A DNA stretch of 14,932 nt from Clostridiales bacterium (GCA_003517845.1 DOZU01000217.1:1-14932), one strand, 5' to 3'. Counted from the first letter of the stretch, positions 1 to 6,783 are shown. Numbers and translations are program-made. The notes: generated by a model not told the origin, from the sequence alone.

Positions 1-186
1 GGAGAGGCGGCGGGGCCGTCCGGAGAGCAGGTAAACCAGCACGGATAGGGCAAGGCCGGTCGCGTGGACCGACAACACCATGGCCGGAAGATCGACTCGC
101 TTGCTCAGGAGGGCGTTGAACGTGCCCTGGAGTGTCATCGCCAACCCGCTCAGGGCGGCCGCCCCGATGGCCTCGAGCAGACGCAA
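1..186 (-). CDS. YdcZ/DUF606-type DMT-superfamily membrane transporter, N-terminal part only
   Basis: The gene reads leftward and runs off the window; only the first 62 codons are present. The start is a TTG at 186-184, preceded by a GAGGAGAG ribosome binding site at about the right distance. The visible protein starts with a hydrophobic helix (LEAIGAAALSGLAMTLQGTF), then a short polar turn (LLSKRVDLP), then a second helix (about residues 36-55). This pattern of an Ala/Gly-rich helix carrying an L-Q-G-x-x-N-A motif and a second helix with a conserved H-x-T-G resembles the YdcZ (DUF606) branch of the drug/metabolite transporter superfamily. Substrates of this family are mostly unknown. It is divergent from the formamidase-like gene, with about 200 bp between them. 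The family call rests on a short N-terminus, so it is moderately sure. Confidence 0.6.
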   Translation of the reverse strand, partial: MRLLEAIGAAALSGLAMTLQGTFNALLSKRVDLPAMVLSVHATGLALSVLVYLLSGRPRRLS

Positions 187-263
187 GGGAATCTCTCCTC
201 GCCGGTGAAGTTAGTTTCTCCGGCCACCGGACGAATGACCCGTCCCGCTTCCGGTTTGGTGGT

Positions 264-289
264 AGGGGCGGGTTCAGAAACCCGCCCCT
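264..289. repeat. G+C-rich palindromic repeat (REP-like), copy 1
   Basis: A perfect inverted repeat has an 11-bp stem (AGGGGCGGGTT at 264-274 with its complement at 279-289) and a CAGA loop. It lies in the divergent intergenic region 187-392 between the transporter and the formamidase-like gene. Fourteen bases (GGGCGGGTTCAGAA, 266-279) recur exactly at 3014-3027 in a second hairpin. Two copies of one palindrome in separate intergenic spaces suggest a dispersed REP-type element; this is inference from two copies. The rest of 187-392 holds the two ribosome binding sites and a short inverted repeat near 336-349. I see no clear promoter there. Confidence 0.65.
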
Positions 290-335
290 GGGCTTTCCGC
301 GGCGGCAGGGAGGATTGGCGGGCCGGGTGGCAAAG

Positions 336-349
336 TGATGGACCCATCA
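336..349. promoter_or_regulatory. Short operator-like inverted repeat upstream of the formamidase-like gene
   Basis: TGATGG (336-341) and CCATCA (344-349) form a perfect 6-bp inverted repeat around a 2-bp centre, 43 bp before the start codon of the downstream enzyme gene. It could be a small regulator-binding site or an mRNA hairpin. A repeat this short can arise by chance, and no regulator gene is visible next to it. Confidence 0.2.
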
Positions 350-392
350 GGAGGACGGCCCCAGGCCGCACGGGACGGAGGCGAGATGAGGC

Positions 393-1301
393 ATGGGCGA
401 AAGACCGTTGGTCATCCCCGATAGCAGTGTCGTATACAGCTTGAGTTCCGGTCATCCACCGGTGGCGACGGTTGACCCGGGCAGCCAGGTCGTGTTCCAG
501 ACGCAGGACGCTTTCTCGAACCAGGTGACGCCGGACTCCCCCGATCTCAGCCGCGTTCGCTGGGAGACGGTAAACCCGGCCACAGGCCCGCTGGCCGTCC
601 GGGGCAGCGAGCCGGGGGATACCCTCGTGGTCGATATCCTGGACATCTCCGTTCCCGACCGGGGCCTCATGGTGACCCTGGCGGGTTTCGGCGCTCTGGC
701 CGCGGTGCTCCGAGATAGCACGGTGCGGTTCCTGCCGATCCGCGACCGCCAAATCCTGTTCAATGACCAGATTTCCCTGCCGGCGGAGCCGATGGTCGGC
801 GTGATCGGCACGGCTCCGGCCGGGGAGCCGATCCCCTGCGGGACCCCGGGGAGCCACGGCGGCAACCTCGATACCCGGGTCATCGGACCCGGTGCCCGGG
901 TCTATCTGCCCGTGTTCGTGCCCGGAGCCGGTCTGGCAATGGGCGACCTGCACGCGCTGATGGGTGACGGCGAGGTCGTCATCTGCGGCGTCGAGATACC
1001 CGGCGAGGTCACGGTACGGGTGAGCCTCGCGCGTAGGAAGCGCATCCCCTCGCCGATCATCGAGACCGCCGACTCCTGGTTTTTCCTGGCTTCCGCGGCC
1101 GACCTCGATGCGGCGGTGCAGCTTTCGATCGAGCAGGCGCTCGCTTTCCTGCGCGACCGGCTGCCCCTGTCGCTGACCGACCTCGGGCTCTTGCTGTCCA
1201 TCGCCGGGCACACTCAGATTAGCCAGATCGTCGATCCGCTGAAGACCGCCAGGATGTGCGTTCCGAAAAGAGCGTTCGCGTCTTACCGGCTGGCTTTCTG
1301 A
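393..1301 (+). CDS. Acetamidase/formamidase-family amidohydrolase
   Basis: The 302-residue protein matches the FmdA/AmdA family, zinc-dependent cytosolic enzymes that hydrolyse short amides such as formamide or acetamide to ammonia and the acid. Recognisable blocks, in order, are QTQDAF (37-42), NPATGP (61-66), GSEPGD (71-76, the usual G-A/S-E-P-G-D turn), CGTPGSHGGNLD (149-160), and MGDLHALMGDGEV (183-195), which carries the family's metal and active-site region. The C-terminus keeps the typical ISQIVDP...R..VPK pattern. Length is normal for the family. The ATG at 393 follows a GGAGG at 377-381 with an 11-bp spacer; an ATG at 386 is out of frame. The gene is divergent from the transporter and ends 30 bp before the RNase D-like gene, so co-transcription with that gene is possible. 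The exact amide substrate cannot be read from the sequence. Confidence 0.9.
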   Translation: MGERPLVIPDSSVVYSLSSGHPPVATVDPGSQVVFQTQDAFSNQVTPDSPDLSRVRWETVNPATGPLAVRGSEPGDTLVVDILDISVPDRGLMVTLAGFGALAAVLRDSTVRFLPIRDRQILFNDQISLPAEPMVGVIGTAPAGEPIPCGTPGSHGGNLDTRVIGPGARVYLPVFVPGAGLAMGDLHALMGDGEVVICGVEIPGEVTVRVSLARRKRIPSPIIETADSWFFLASAADLDAAVQLSIEQALAFLRDRLPLSLTDLGLLLSIAGHTQISQIVDPLKTARMCVPKRAFASYRLAF

Positions 1302-1331
1302 GCGCCGTGGCCTCACGCGGGTGCGTCTCCG

Positions 1332-2516
1332 ATGGGGGATGAGGCGATGGACGGGCTGCTCACGACCCGAACAGGACTCGACACCGTGCTCGGCCGGATT
1401 AATGGCCAGGCCGTCATTGGACTGGACACGGAGTTCGTGTCGGAACGCACCTACCGGCCGGTGCTGTGCTTGATCAGCTTGGCCTGGCCGGGCGGTCAGG
1501 CACTGCTCGACGTCCCGGCGCTGGGCGACCTCAGCTTGCTGGGTCACGCCCTCGGGGGAGACGGGGGAACGGTGGTCCTGCACGCCGGTTCGCAGGACCT
1601 GCCGCTGCTTGAGCGACACCTCGGCTGCCGGCCCGGCCGGGTCTTCGACACCCAGGTGGCGGCGGCTTTCCTCGGCCATGGACAAATCGGGTATCAGCGG
1701 CTCGTGGGCGAAGTCCTCGGGATCCGCCTGCAGGGCGATGCGAGCTTCACCGATTGGACGCGGCGGCCCCTCACTCGCGAGCAGATGGACTATGCCCGCG
1801 AGGACGCCGCCCATTTAGCGCCGCTATATGAGGTCCTGTCGGCGGAACTGGCGCAGCGGGGCCGGCTCGAGTGGTGCTGGGAGGAGTGCCGCCGGCTGGG
1901 CGACCGCGAGACCGCGGAACCGGTTCCCGAGGAGGCCTGGATTCGCGTGGATGGGGCTCGCCGGCTCGGCCCCCGCCTGCTGGCCGTACTCCGGGAGTTG
2001 GCGGCCTGGCGCGAGCGGGAAGCGAGGCAGTCGGACGTGCCGGTGGGCTTCGTGCTGCGAGATTCGACCCTGGTCGCCCTGGCCAGGCAGGCGCCGCAGG
2101 ACCGAAACGGGCTGGAGCGGGTGCGCGGGATGGCGGCCGGGCAGATCCGGCGATACGGCGATCAGTTGCTCGCCGCGGCCTCCCGGGGGCTCGCCTGCCC
2201 CCGGGAGGCCTGGCCGCGACCCTTCGAGTCGCCTGGCGAGGACCCCGCGGTCCGCCTCGCGACCGACATGCTGGTGAGCTGGGTGCGGAAGCGGTCGGCG
2301 GACGAGGCGATCACCGGACCGCTCCTCGCCACCCGCGAGGATATCGCGGAACTCATGCGCTGGCATAGAGGTTTGGTACCGCGGGATCCCCAGCCGCGGG
2401 TGCTCGCGGGTTGGCGCCGGTCGCTGGTCGGGGAGGATCTGCTAGATCTCTTGGAGGGCAAGCGGGCGCTCGTCTTTCAGCGGGGCGAGTTACGCCTGTC
2501 TGGTCGGCCAAGATGA
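1332..2516 (+). CDS. rnd: RNase D-like 3'-5' exoribonuclease with HRDC domain
   Basis: The 394-residue protein has the DEDDy exonuclease domain of RNase D: DTE (D32, E34; Exo I), HAGSQDLPLL with D89 (Exo II), and YARED (Y154, D158; Exo III). All catalytic acidic residues and the Tyr are intact. An HRDC domain follows at about 212-283 (LRELAAWRERE ... VRGMAAGQIRRYG), then a second helical C-terminal domain to about 390. Order and length fit RNase D, which trims tRNA and other small RNA 3' ends. An in-frame ATG at 1347 has a G-rich GGGGG eight bases upstream and may be the true start; the ATG at 1332 has little upstream. The stop codon overlaps the start of the methyltransferase gene. RNase D is uncommon in Firmicutes, so its presence next to a Firmicutes-like flagellar locus is worth noting. 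Confidence 0.88.
   Translation: MGDEAMDGLLTTRTGLDTVLGRINGQAVIGLDTEFVSERTYRPVLCLISLAWPGGQALLDVPALGDLSLLGHALGGDGGTVVLHAGSQDLPLLERHLGCRPGRVFDTQVAAAFLGHGQIGYQRLVGEVLGIRLQGDASFTDWTRRPLTREQMDYAREDAAHLAPLYEVLSAELAQRGRLEWCWEECRRLGDRETAEPVPEEAWIRVDGARRLGPRLLAVLRELAAWREREARQSDVPVGFVLRDSTLVALARQAPQDRNGLERVRGMAAGQIRRYGDQLLAAASRGLACPREAWPRPFESPGEDPAVRLATDMLVSWVRKRSADEAITGPLLATREDIAELMRWHRGLVPRDPQPRVLAGWRRSLVGEDLLDLLEGKRALVFQRGELRLSGRPR
2177..2210 (+). repeat. Perfect 14-bp-stem hairpin inside the RNase D-like gene
   Basis: GGCCTCCCGGGGGC (2177-2190) is followed by a six-base spacer (2191-2196) and its exact reverse complement (2197-2210). The hairpin encodes about residues 282-293, the linker just after the HRDC domain. 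A 14-bp perfect stem is unlikely by chance even at this base composition. It shares no clear sequence with the intergenic palindromes at 264 and 3010. It could slow ribosomes between domains, affect mRNA stability, or be a relic of a small palindromic insertion. Confidence 0.75.
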
Positions 2517-3004
2517 TGCTGGGGAGTCTGTCGGTGGTGGTCTATGCCCTGGCGGCGGTGACGACGGTGGCCTCGATCGGGCTCGATGCCGTGCCGGACG
2601 GGGGACCGCACCTCCTCGGCCGCCTGGCAGGGACGGCGGTCGGCGTGGGCGGGCTGATCCTGGCGGGTTGGGCGGTGGCCACCATGCGGCGGGGCATCCT
2701 CGGGGCGATCCGGCCGGTCGCAGGGTCGGTGATGCGAGACGGTCCCTACCGCTATGTGCGCCATCCCCTCTATGCGGGGATCGCGCTCAGCCTGATGGGG
2801 TTTGCCTTGGGGCGGGGCAGTGCCTCGGGGTTGGCCGCGACCGTCATCCTCTTCGTGCCGAGCGCCGTCTGGCGGGCGCTCCGGGAAGAGCGAGCGATGG
2901 CGCAGGCCTTTGGCCCCGACTGGGACGGTTACCGGCGCCGGGTCGGGTTCATGTTCCCCAACCCGAAAATGCGCTCGCGGTCCCGGACGTCCTCGCGGCC
3001 ATGA
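2513..3004 (+). CDS. Isoprenylcysteine carboxyl methyltransferase/PEMT-family membrane methyltransferase
   Basis: Read from the ATG at 2513, the product is 163 residues with about four hydrophobic segments. It carries the family signature GPYRYVRHPLYAGI (77-90) and a C-terminal EER...FGPDWDGYRRRVG block, which in ICMT/PEMT-like proteins form the SAM and substrate site at the membrane. Bacterial members methylate unknown lipids or small molecules; farnesylated proteins are not expected here. The frame is open from 2411, but the upstream stretch lies in the RNase D gene and looks non-native. The ATG at 2513 overlaps the RNase D TGA (2514-2516), and a second ATG follows at 2516, so translational coupling is likely. 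The last dozen residues are Arg/Ser-rich. The specific substrate is not predictable. Confidence 0.82.
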   Translation: MMLGSLSVVVYALAAVTTVASIGLDAVPDGGPHLLGRLAGTAVGVGGLILAGWAVATMRRGILGAIRPVAGSVMRDGPYRYVRHPLYAGIALSLMGFALGRGSASGLAATVILFVPSAVWRALREERAMAQAFGPDWDGYRRRVGFMFPNPKMRSRSRTSSRP

Positions 3005-3009
3005 CTGCT

Positions 3010-3038
3010 GTAAGGGCGGGTTCAGAACCCGCGCCTAC
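3010..3038. repeat. G+C-rich palindromic repeat (REP-like), copy 2, between convergent genes
   Basis: A 14-bp stem with two mismatches (3010-3023 against 3025-3038) is built around GGGCGGGTTCAGAACCCGC. It shares GGGCGGGTTCAGAA exactly with copy 1 at 266-279. It lies five bases after the methyltransferase stop codon, between the convergent plus-strand trio and flgL. It could act as a transcription barrier or RNA 3'-end stabiliser for both sides, but no T-run follows on either strand, so it is not a standard intrinsic terminator. The rest of 3039-3110 shows no gene or strong hairpin. Confidence 0.6.
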
Positions 3039-3110
3039 CCCTACAAGGTGGCCTCCTCGGGCCCCATGCCGTTTGTCACGCTTCGTGGCGTCCCGCGAGG
3101 TGTGTTCCCC

Positions 3111-3998
3111 TCAGCGGAGGTAGTCCAGCAACGACGCCTGCAGCAGGCGGGCCGATACGGCCAACGACGCCTGGTAGGCGGACTCGCGGGCCGCCAGGTT
3201 GGCGGCGGCCAGGGCGATGTCGGTATCCTGCTCCCGAGAGAGCGCTTTCACGTAACTGTACCCCATGTCGGCCAGTTGCTCCCCCGTCATCTCCAGGTGG
3301 GCGGACCGCACGCCTACCATCGAACGGTGCCATAGCGCCTGCTCGAGGTCCGCATGGAGGCTGGCCCCGGCGGCGGAGATTGCCGCCTCATCGTTCGCCA
3401 GCAGTGCCTGGCGCAGGCTCTCCAGGGTCGCGAGCGCCGGCAGGAACACGGCATCCCCGTGCAGATTCAAGGTAACGGTCTGGCCGGGCCCTACTTCGCG
3501 CCGGATCTCGCCGTGATCGCCCACGTAAGCATACGTCCAGGCGCCCGCGGCCCAGGTACGTTCAAGCGGAGGTGCCTGCGTGCGGTGGCCGGCGTACAGG
3601 TAACGGCCGATCCAGGCGGTGTTGCCCAGCTCGAACAGCGCCTGGCCGAGCTGTTCAATTTCCGCGGCGAGGCGGGCACGGTCCTCGGCGGTCAGCGTGC
3701 CCCCGCCGCCGCCGACCGCCAGTTCTCTGGCGCCCTGCAACAGCTCGGTCAGCGTGGCCAGGGTCGCCTCCACCACTTCCAGCTGTCCGCCAGACTGCTC
3801 GACGCTGCCCTGGTAGCGCTCCACGTGGTCCAGCCGGTTCTGCAGGACCAGCGTTCGCGCCGCGGCGCGCGGAGCCTCCGAGGGCCGCATGAACTGGCGG
3901 CCGGTGGCCAGTTGCGCCTGGAGTCTGGCCACATCCCGTCGGGTCAGGCTCAGGTTGTCCATCACCTGCAGGGTGAGCATGCCGTCGGCTATACGCAT
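3111..3998 (-). CDS. flgL: Flagellar hook-filament junction protein FlgL (HAP3)
   Basis: The 295-residue protein is normal in length for FlgL, the secreted junction protein between FlgK and the flagellin filament. The N-terminal flagellin-like helix begins MRIADGML and holds LATGRQFMRPSEAP (30-43), the family's L-x-T-G...PSEAP block. YLYAGHRTQAPPL (133-145) matches the conserved Y-x-F/Y-x-G-x-x-T-x-x-P-P turn before the variable domain. The C-terminal helix ends ASLLDYLR, very close to the family's SLLDYL. Both terminal helices form the export and polymerisation coiled coil. A GGGGAGG ribosome binding site overlaps the flgK stop region, and only 10 bp separate the two genes. It is the last gene of the flagellar run; no fliW, csrA or flagellin gene follows. 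Confidence 0.95.
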   Translation of the reverse strand: MRIADGMLTLQVMDNLSLTRRDVARLQAQLATGRQFMRPSEAPRAAARTLVLQNRLDHVERYQGSVEQSGGQLEVVEATLATLTELLQGARELAVGGGGGTLTAEDRARLAAEIEQLGQALFELGNTAWIGRYLYAGHRTQAPPLERTWAAGAWTYAYVGDHGEIRREVGPGQTVTLNLHGDAVFLPALATLESLRQALLANDEAAISAAGASLHADLEQALWHRSMVGVRSAHLEMTGEQLADMGYSYVKALSREQDTDIALAAANLAARESAYQASLAVSARLLQASLLDYLR

Positions 3999-4008
3999 GT
4001 CCGTCTAC

Positions 4009-5394
4009 CTACCTCCCCACGCGCCCCGTCCGGTTGATCAGCGTATCCAGCATCTCGTCCGCCGTGCTGATCAGCCGGGCCGCGGCGGCGTATGCGTGCT
4101 GGCTTCGGAGCAGGTGGACCGTCTCTTCGTCGAGATTGACGCCCATGACCTCTGCCCGCCGGTTCTCCGCTTGCCGCGCCAGAATTCGCGTGTTGTCCAC
4201 CTCGCGGGTAACGCTCTCCACTTCGAGACCCAGGGCGCCGATGGCCGAAGCCCAGAACTCGGCGGCTCCCTGGCCGCCGAAGGTCGGATCGGTCAGCACC
4301 CGTGCCAGCGCCAGGGCCCCCTCGCCGTCGCCGGGTTCGCCTCCCGCCGAGGCGGCCAGGGCCAGGGGACTGGCCGTCACTTCCGGGGCGAGGGTGAGGG
4401 TGCGAGCGGGGGCGGCCGGATCGTAGCGGTACAGGTCGAGACCGGTTGAGCCGTCCAGACCATGGCCGGTCCGGTGGACGGCGTTCAGCGCATCGGCCAT
4501 TTGTCGGGCAAACCCGTCCAGCAAGTTGATGTACTCCGGGATCCGCACGTTGTGGAGGTCGATCAGGCCGGCCATCTCTCCACCTGTCGGACTGAGGGGG
4601 CTGCCGAGGCTGTCCAGCACGCGCAGGACCCCTCCGGCGACGTCCGAGCTGAGGGGCAGCGCCACATCGCCCTGAACGATGTCCGATCCGGCGACGCTCA
4701 CGGTGACGCTGTCGTCGAGTTCGCGCCGGGAGACGGCGCCGACCAGCCCCGCCAGCGAGTCCAGTAGCAGGTCGCGCCGGTCTTCCAGGTCGTTCGCCTC
4801 CGTCTGCTGGAGCGTGGCCATGCGGATCTGCCGATTGAGCCCGGCGATCTGCTCCGCCATCTGATTGATCTCCGCGACGACATCCGCCGCCGTCCGCGCA
4901 TGCTCGGTCCGCTGTCCTTCCAGACGAGTCGCCAACCCGGATAGGTTGGCGGCCAGAGCCCGGGCCTCCTCGCGAACGGCACTCCTCACCGGGCCGCTCT
5001 CCGGGTTGGCGGCCAGTTCGTGGAACCCATCCCACAGGCGGAGCACGGCCTGGCGAGGCCCAAAGCCGGCGGGTTCCGCGAAGGACATTTCGACCAGGTC
5101 GAGGGAGTGCTGGACGGTTTCGAGACGCCGCAGGTCGGTGCCGTGCCATCGGCTCAGGCGGTCGAGGAACTCCTCGCGTTGCCGCCGTATTCCGGTCACC
5201 GTGACCCCGGTGCCCATGGTGAGCGTGCGGCCGAGGGCGGTGAAGCGCAGGTCGGGGGGCGGCCGCAGGTCGGCGACTTGCCGGGAGTAACCGGGAGTGC
5301 GGCTATTGGCGATGTTGTGCCCGATTACCTGGGAGGCGATAAGCTGGGCCCGGAGGCCCCGTATGCCCAGTTCCAGAGCAAAGAATCCGCTCAA
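4009..5394 (-). CDS. flgK: Flagellar hook-associated protein FlgK (HAP1)
   Basis: The 461-residue secreted protein is the first junction protein on the hook. The N-terminal rod-type motif HNIANSRTPGYSRQ (26-39) is the standard FlgK signature. A long helical stretch follows (about 85-215) and contains NDLEDRRDLLLDSLAGLVG, the conserved ND-L-x-D-x-R-D-x-L-L-D block. The C-terminus (about 405-461: VNLDEETVHLLRSQHAYAAAARLISTADEMLDTLI) is the conserved helix pairing with the N-terminus. Translation starts at a TTG at 5394-5392, inside a TTGA overlap with the flgN stop; GGGGAGGGG lies about eight bases upstream. Export probably uses FlgN, encoded just upstream, as chaperone. Confidence 0.95.
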   Translation of the reverse strand: MSGFFALELGIRGLRAQLIASQVIGHNIANSRTPGYSRQVADLRPPPDLRFTALGRTLTMGTGVTVTGIRRQREEFLDRLSRWHGTDLRRLETVQHSLDLVEMSFAEPAGFGPRQAVLRLWDGFHELAANPESGPVRSAVREEARALAANLSGLATRLEGQRTEHARTAADVVAEINQMAEQIAGLNRQIRMATLQQTEANDLEDRRDLLLDSLAGLVGAVSRRELDDSVTVSVAGSDIVQGDVALPLSSDVAGGVLRVLDSLGSPLSPTGGEMAGLIDLHNVRIPEYINLLDGFARQMADALNAVHRTGHGLDGSTGLDLYRYDPAAPARTLTLAPEVTASPLALAASAGGEPGDGEGALALARVLTDPTFGGQGAAEFWASAIGALGLEVESVTREVDNTRILARQAENRRAEVMGVNLDEETVHLLRSQHAYAAAARLISTADEMLDTLINRTGRVGR

Positions 5395-5726
5395 CGCCGC
5401 CCCTCCCCGTTCAGCCGGTATGCCAGCTCGGCCGCCGGCCCGAGGCCGGACAGGCGACGGCTCATCGCCAGACCCTGTCGGGCCAGGCGGCCGGTGAGGT
5501 CAAGATCTTGACGAAGTTGCCGAATCAGCGCAGTCACTTCCTGGGTTGGCTGCGAGGTAGGGGGGAGGGGGCCGGGTCCCAAAGCGGCCAGGGCCCCCTC
5601 CAGGCGGCGGATGCAGCTTTCCTGAGCGGGCAAGGCTGCCTCGATCCGGGAGATATCGCCCTGCAGGAGCGCGCCAGCTAGCCCGGCGGTGGACTGGCTC
5701 AAGTCAAGGAGAAGGTCAGTGGTCAT
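5391..5726 (-). CDS. flgN: FlgN-type flagellar export chaperone
   Basis: The 111-residue protein is predicted to be almost entirely helical, with heptad-like Leu/Ala spacing at 5-45 and 60-100, as in FlgN. FlgN binds the C-termini of FlgK and FlgL in the cytoplasm and delivers them to FlhA. Sequence similarity in this family is weak, so the call leans on size, helical character, and position between flgM and flgK, the same order as in Bacillus. The C-terminal YRLNGEGRR resembles the short Tyr-Gly tail seen in several FlgN proteins. It overlaps flgM by ATGA (5726-5723) and flgK by TTGA (5394-5391). A proline-rich loop lies at about 50-60. Confidence 0.8.
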   Translation of the reverse strand: MTTDLLLDLSQSTAGLAGALLQGDISRIEAALPAQESCIRRLEGALAALGPGPLPPTSQPTQEVTALIRQLRQDLDLTGRLARQGLAMSRRLSGLGPAAELAYRLNGEGRR

Positions 5727-6016
5727 GGCAGTTCGCCGCGCAAGAACTCGAGGAGCTTACGGGCCACGTCCGAGGCCGGTACGGTATATTCCCCGCGCCG
5801 CACCTGCTGAGCGAGGGCGGCCACCCGCTCGGAACGCACTTCGGGCAGTTCCTCCAGCTTCGCCGATACCTCCCGCGCTGTCGCCGACCACTCAACCCGA
5901 TCGGTTCCCGGCTGCACCCCGGCCGCGGGTCGTGGCTTTTCGGTATGCTCAACGGCGGCCGGCGGATTGGTCCCTGTCGGCCTCACCTGGTCGAATCCCG
6001 GCTGGTTGATCTTCAT
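5723..6016 (-). CDS. flgM: Anti-sigma-28 factor FlgM
   Basis: From the ATG at 6016 the product is 97 residues, normal for FlgM. The N-terminus MKINQPGF is the conserved start of FlgM proteins, and the first half is disordered and Pro-rich, as needed for secretion through the export gate. The C-terminal half (about 40-92: DRVEWSATAREV ... VRRGEYTVPASDVARKLLEFL) is the sigma-28-binding region with the typical R-V-x-x-I/L-x-x-x-V-x-x-G-x-Y motif. A GGAGGAGG ribosome binding site at 6025-6032 (rc) is eight bases before this ATG; a TTG at 6034 in the same frame would fall inside that site. An exact sigma-28 promoter lies just upstream, so FlgM is made by the factor it inhibits. Confidence 0.93.
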   Translation of the reverse strand: MKINQPGFDQVRPTGTNPPAAVEHTEKPRPAAGVQPGTDRVEWSATAREVSAKLEELPEVRSERVAALAQQVRRGEYTVPASDVARKLLEFLRGELP

Positions 6017-6051
6017 TGCCCGCGCCTCCTCCAAGGCATCTCCCGGTCATA

Positions 6052-6078
6052 ATATCGGCCGCTGGGCGGAGGAATTTA
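6052..6078 (-). promoter_or_regulatory. Sigma-28 (FliA/SigD) promoter for flgM-flgN-flgK-flgL
   Basis: On the minus strand the sequence is TAAA (6078-6075), exactly 15 bases (6074-6060), then GCCGATAT (6059-6052), with transcription heading to flgM about 36 bp away. This equals the textbook SigD/FliA consensus with no mismatch. The -35 TAAA contains the TAA stop codon (6078-6076) of the upstream rod gene. Expected start of the RNA is about 6045. No terminator lies between this promoter and the upstream gene, so flgM probably also receives read-through from the early operon. Confidence 0.92.
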
Positions 6079-6762
6079 GCCCCCGCGCAGCCGGTTGGCC
6101 AGACCCAGCATCTGATCGTGGATATCCAGCCCGCGCGCTGCAAGCTGGAACGCGCGCTGCGCCGTCAGCATGGCCGCCATCTCCGTCGCCAGGTCCGTAG
6201 TAGAGGACTCGAGATGACCGGCCAGCACTCGAGTGCTCGCAGGAGCGGGCAAGGGCGGGCCGGATGCCTCGGTCGGCGCATATAGTCCCTGCCCGAGGTG
6301 ATACAGCCCCGCGGGATTGGCGAAGGCGCGGAGGGCCGGCCCGCCGGCAGCCTCTGGATCGAGTGGCGCGTTCCCCTCGCGAAGTACCACCGAGCCTTGC
6401 GGTCCCACCACCCGTCCCTGGGCATCGACCGCGAAGGCGCCCGCGCGCGTGTAGGCTGCCCGGCCGTCGGCCGTCTGTACCATGAAGTAACCGGGTCCCG
6501 ACAGCGCCAGGTCCCAGCGGCGGCCGGTCGGCACCAGCGCTCCCTGGAGGGCGGGCGCCCGCAGGGTGGGTTCCAGCGAACTGCCGGTGGCCACCAGGAA
6601 GCCGGGCGGTCGCGCTCGCAGCTCCGCGAGCATCTCTTCGAATACGGCGCGATGGGGGATGAAGCCCGGCGTGGATATGTTGGCCAGGTTATTCGCAATC
6701 ACGGCCAGTGCCGTGGTGTAGGTGCTGAGAGCCCTTCCTGCCCCCCATACCGGTTCATACAT
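6076..6762 (-). CDS. flgG: Flagellar rod/hook-basal body protein of the FlgF/FlgG family (FlgG-like)
   Basis: The 228-residue protein has the N-terminal rod motif NNLANISTPGF (24-34) and the C-terminal helix LESSTTDLATEMAAMLTAQRAF, the family's LE-x-S-x-x-x-x-x-EM...QRAF/Y block. GPGYFMVQTADGRAAYTRAGAF in between is the conserved FlgF/G mid-domain (given in part). FlgG forms the distal rod outside the membrane and is exported without a cleaved signal. The protein is shorter than the usual 260 or so residues. I assign FlgG over FlgF by gene order (second of the pair, as in Bacillus flhO-flhP) and by better-preserved termini; this is less sure than the family. GGAGGTGG precedes the ATG, 22 bp after the upstream gene. 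Its stop codon is part of the sigma-28 promoter -35. Confidence 0.85.
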   Translation of the reverse strand: MYEPVWGAGRALSTYTTALAVIANNLANISTPGFIPHRAVFEEMLAELRARPPGFLVATGSSLEPTLRAPALQGALVPTGRRWDLALSGPGYFMVQTADGRAAYTRAGAFAVDAQGRVVGPQGSVVLREGNAPLDPEAAGGPALRAFANPAGLYHLGQGLYAPTEASGPPLPAPASTRVLAGHLESSTTDLATEMAAMLTAQRAFQLAARGLDIHDQMLGLANRLRGG

Positions 6763-6783
6763 GCCTTGCCACCTCCGGTCGCC

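Noticed and set aside
150..1814. A 554-codon open frame on the minus strand opposite the formamidase and RNase D genes
   Set aside because: It is antisense to two clearly recognised proteins and its translation is Arg/Gln/His/Pro-rich with no domain pattern. Long antisense frames are expected at this base composition.
3078..3088. Small CACG-CTT-CGTG hairpin before the end of flgL
   Set aside because: The stem is four base pairs and no T-run follows, so it cannot be called a terminator.
3989..5149. A 386-codon minus-strand frame within flgK
   Set aside because: It is an out-of-frame copy of the flgK region with Arg/Gly/Pro-rich translation; the FlgK frame carries all family motifs.
6224..6237. 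Perfect 14-bp palindrome AGCACTCGAGTGCT inside flgG
   Set aside because: It is a single coding-region palindrome of a length expected about once by chance in a window of this size, with no second copy seen.
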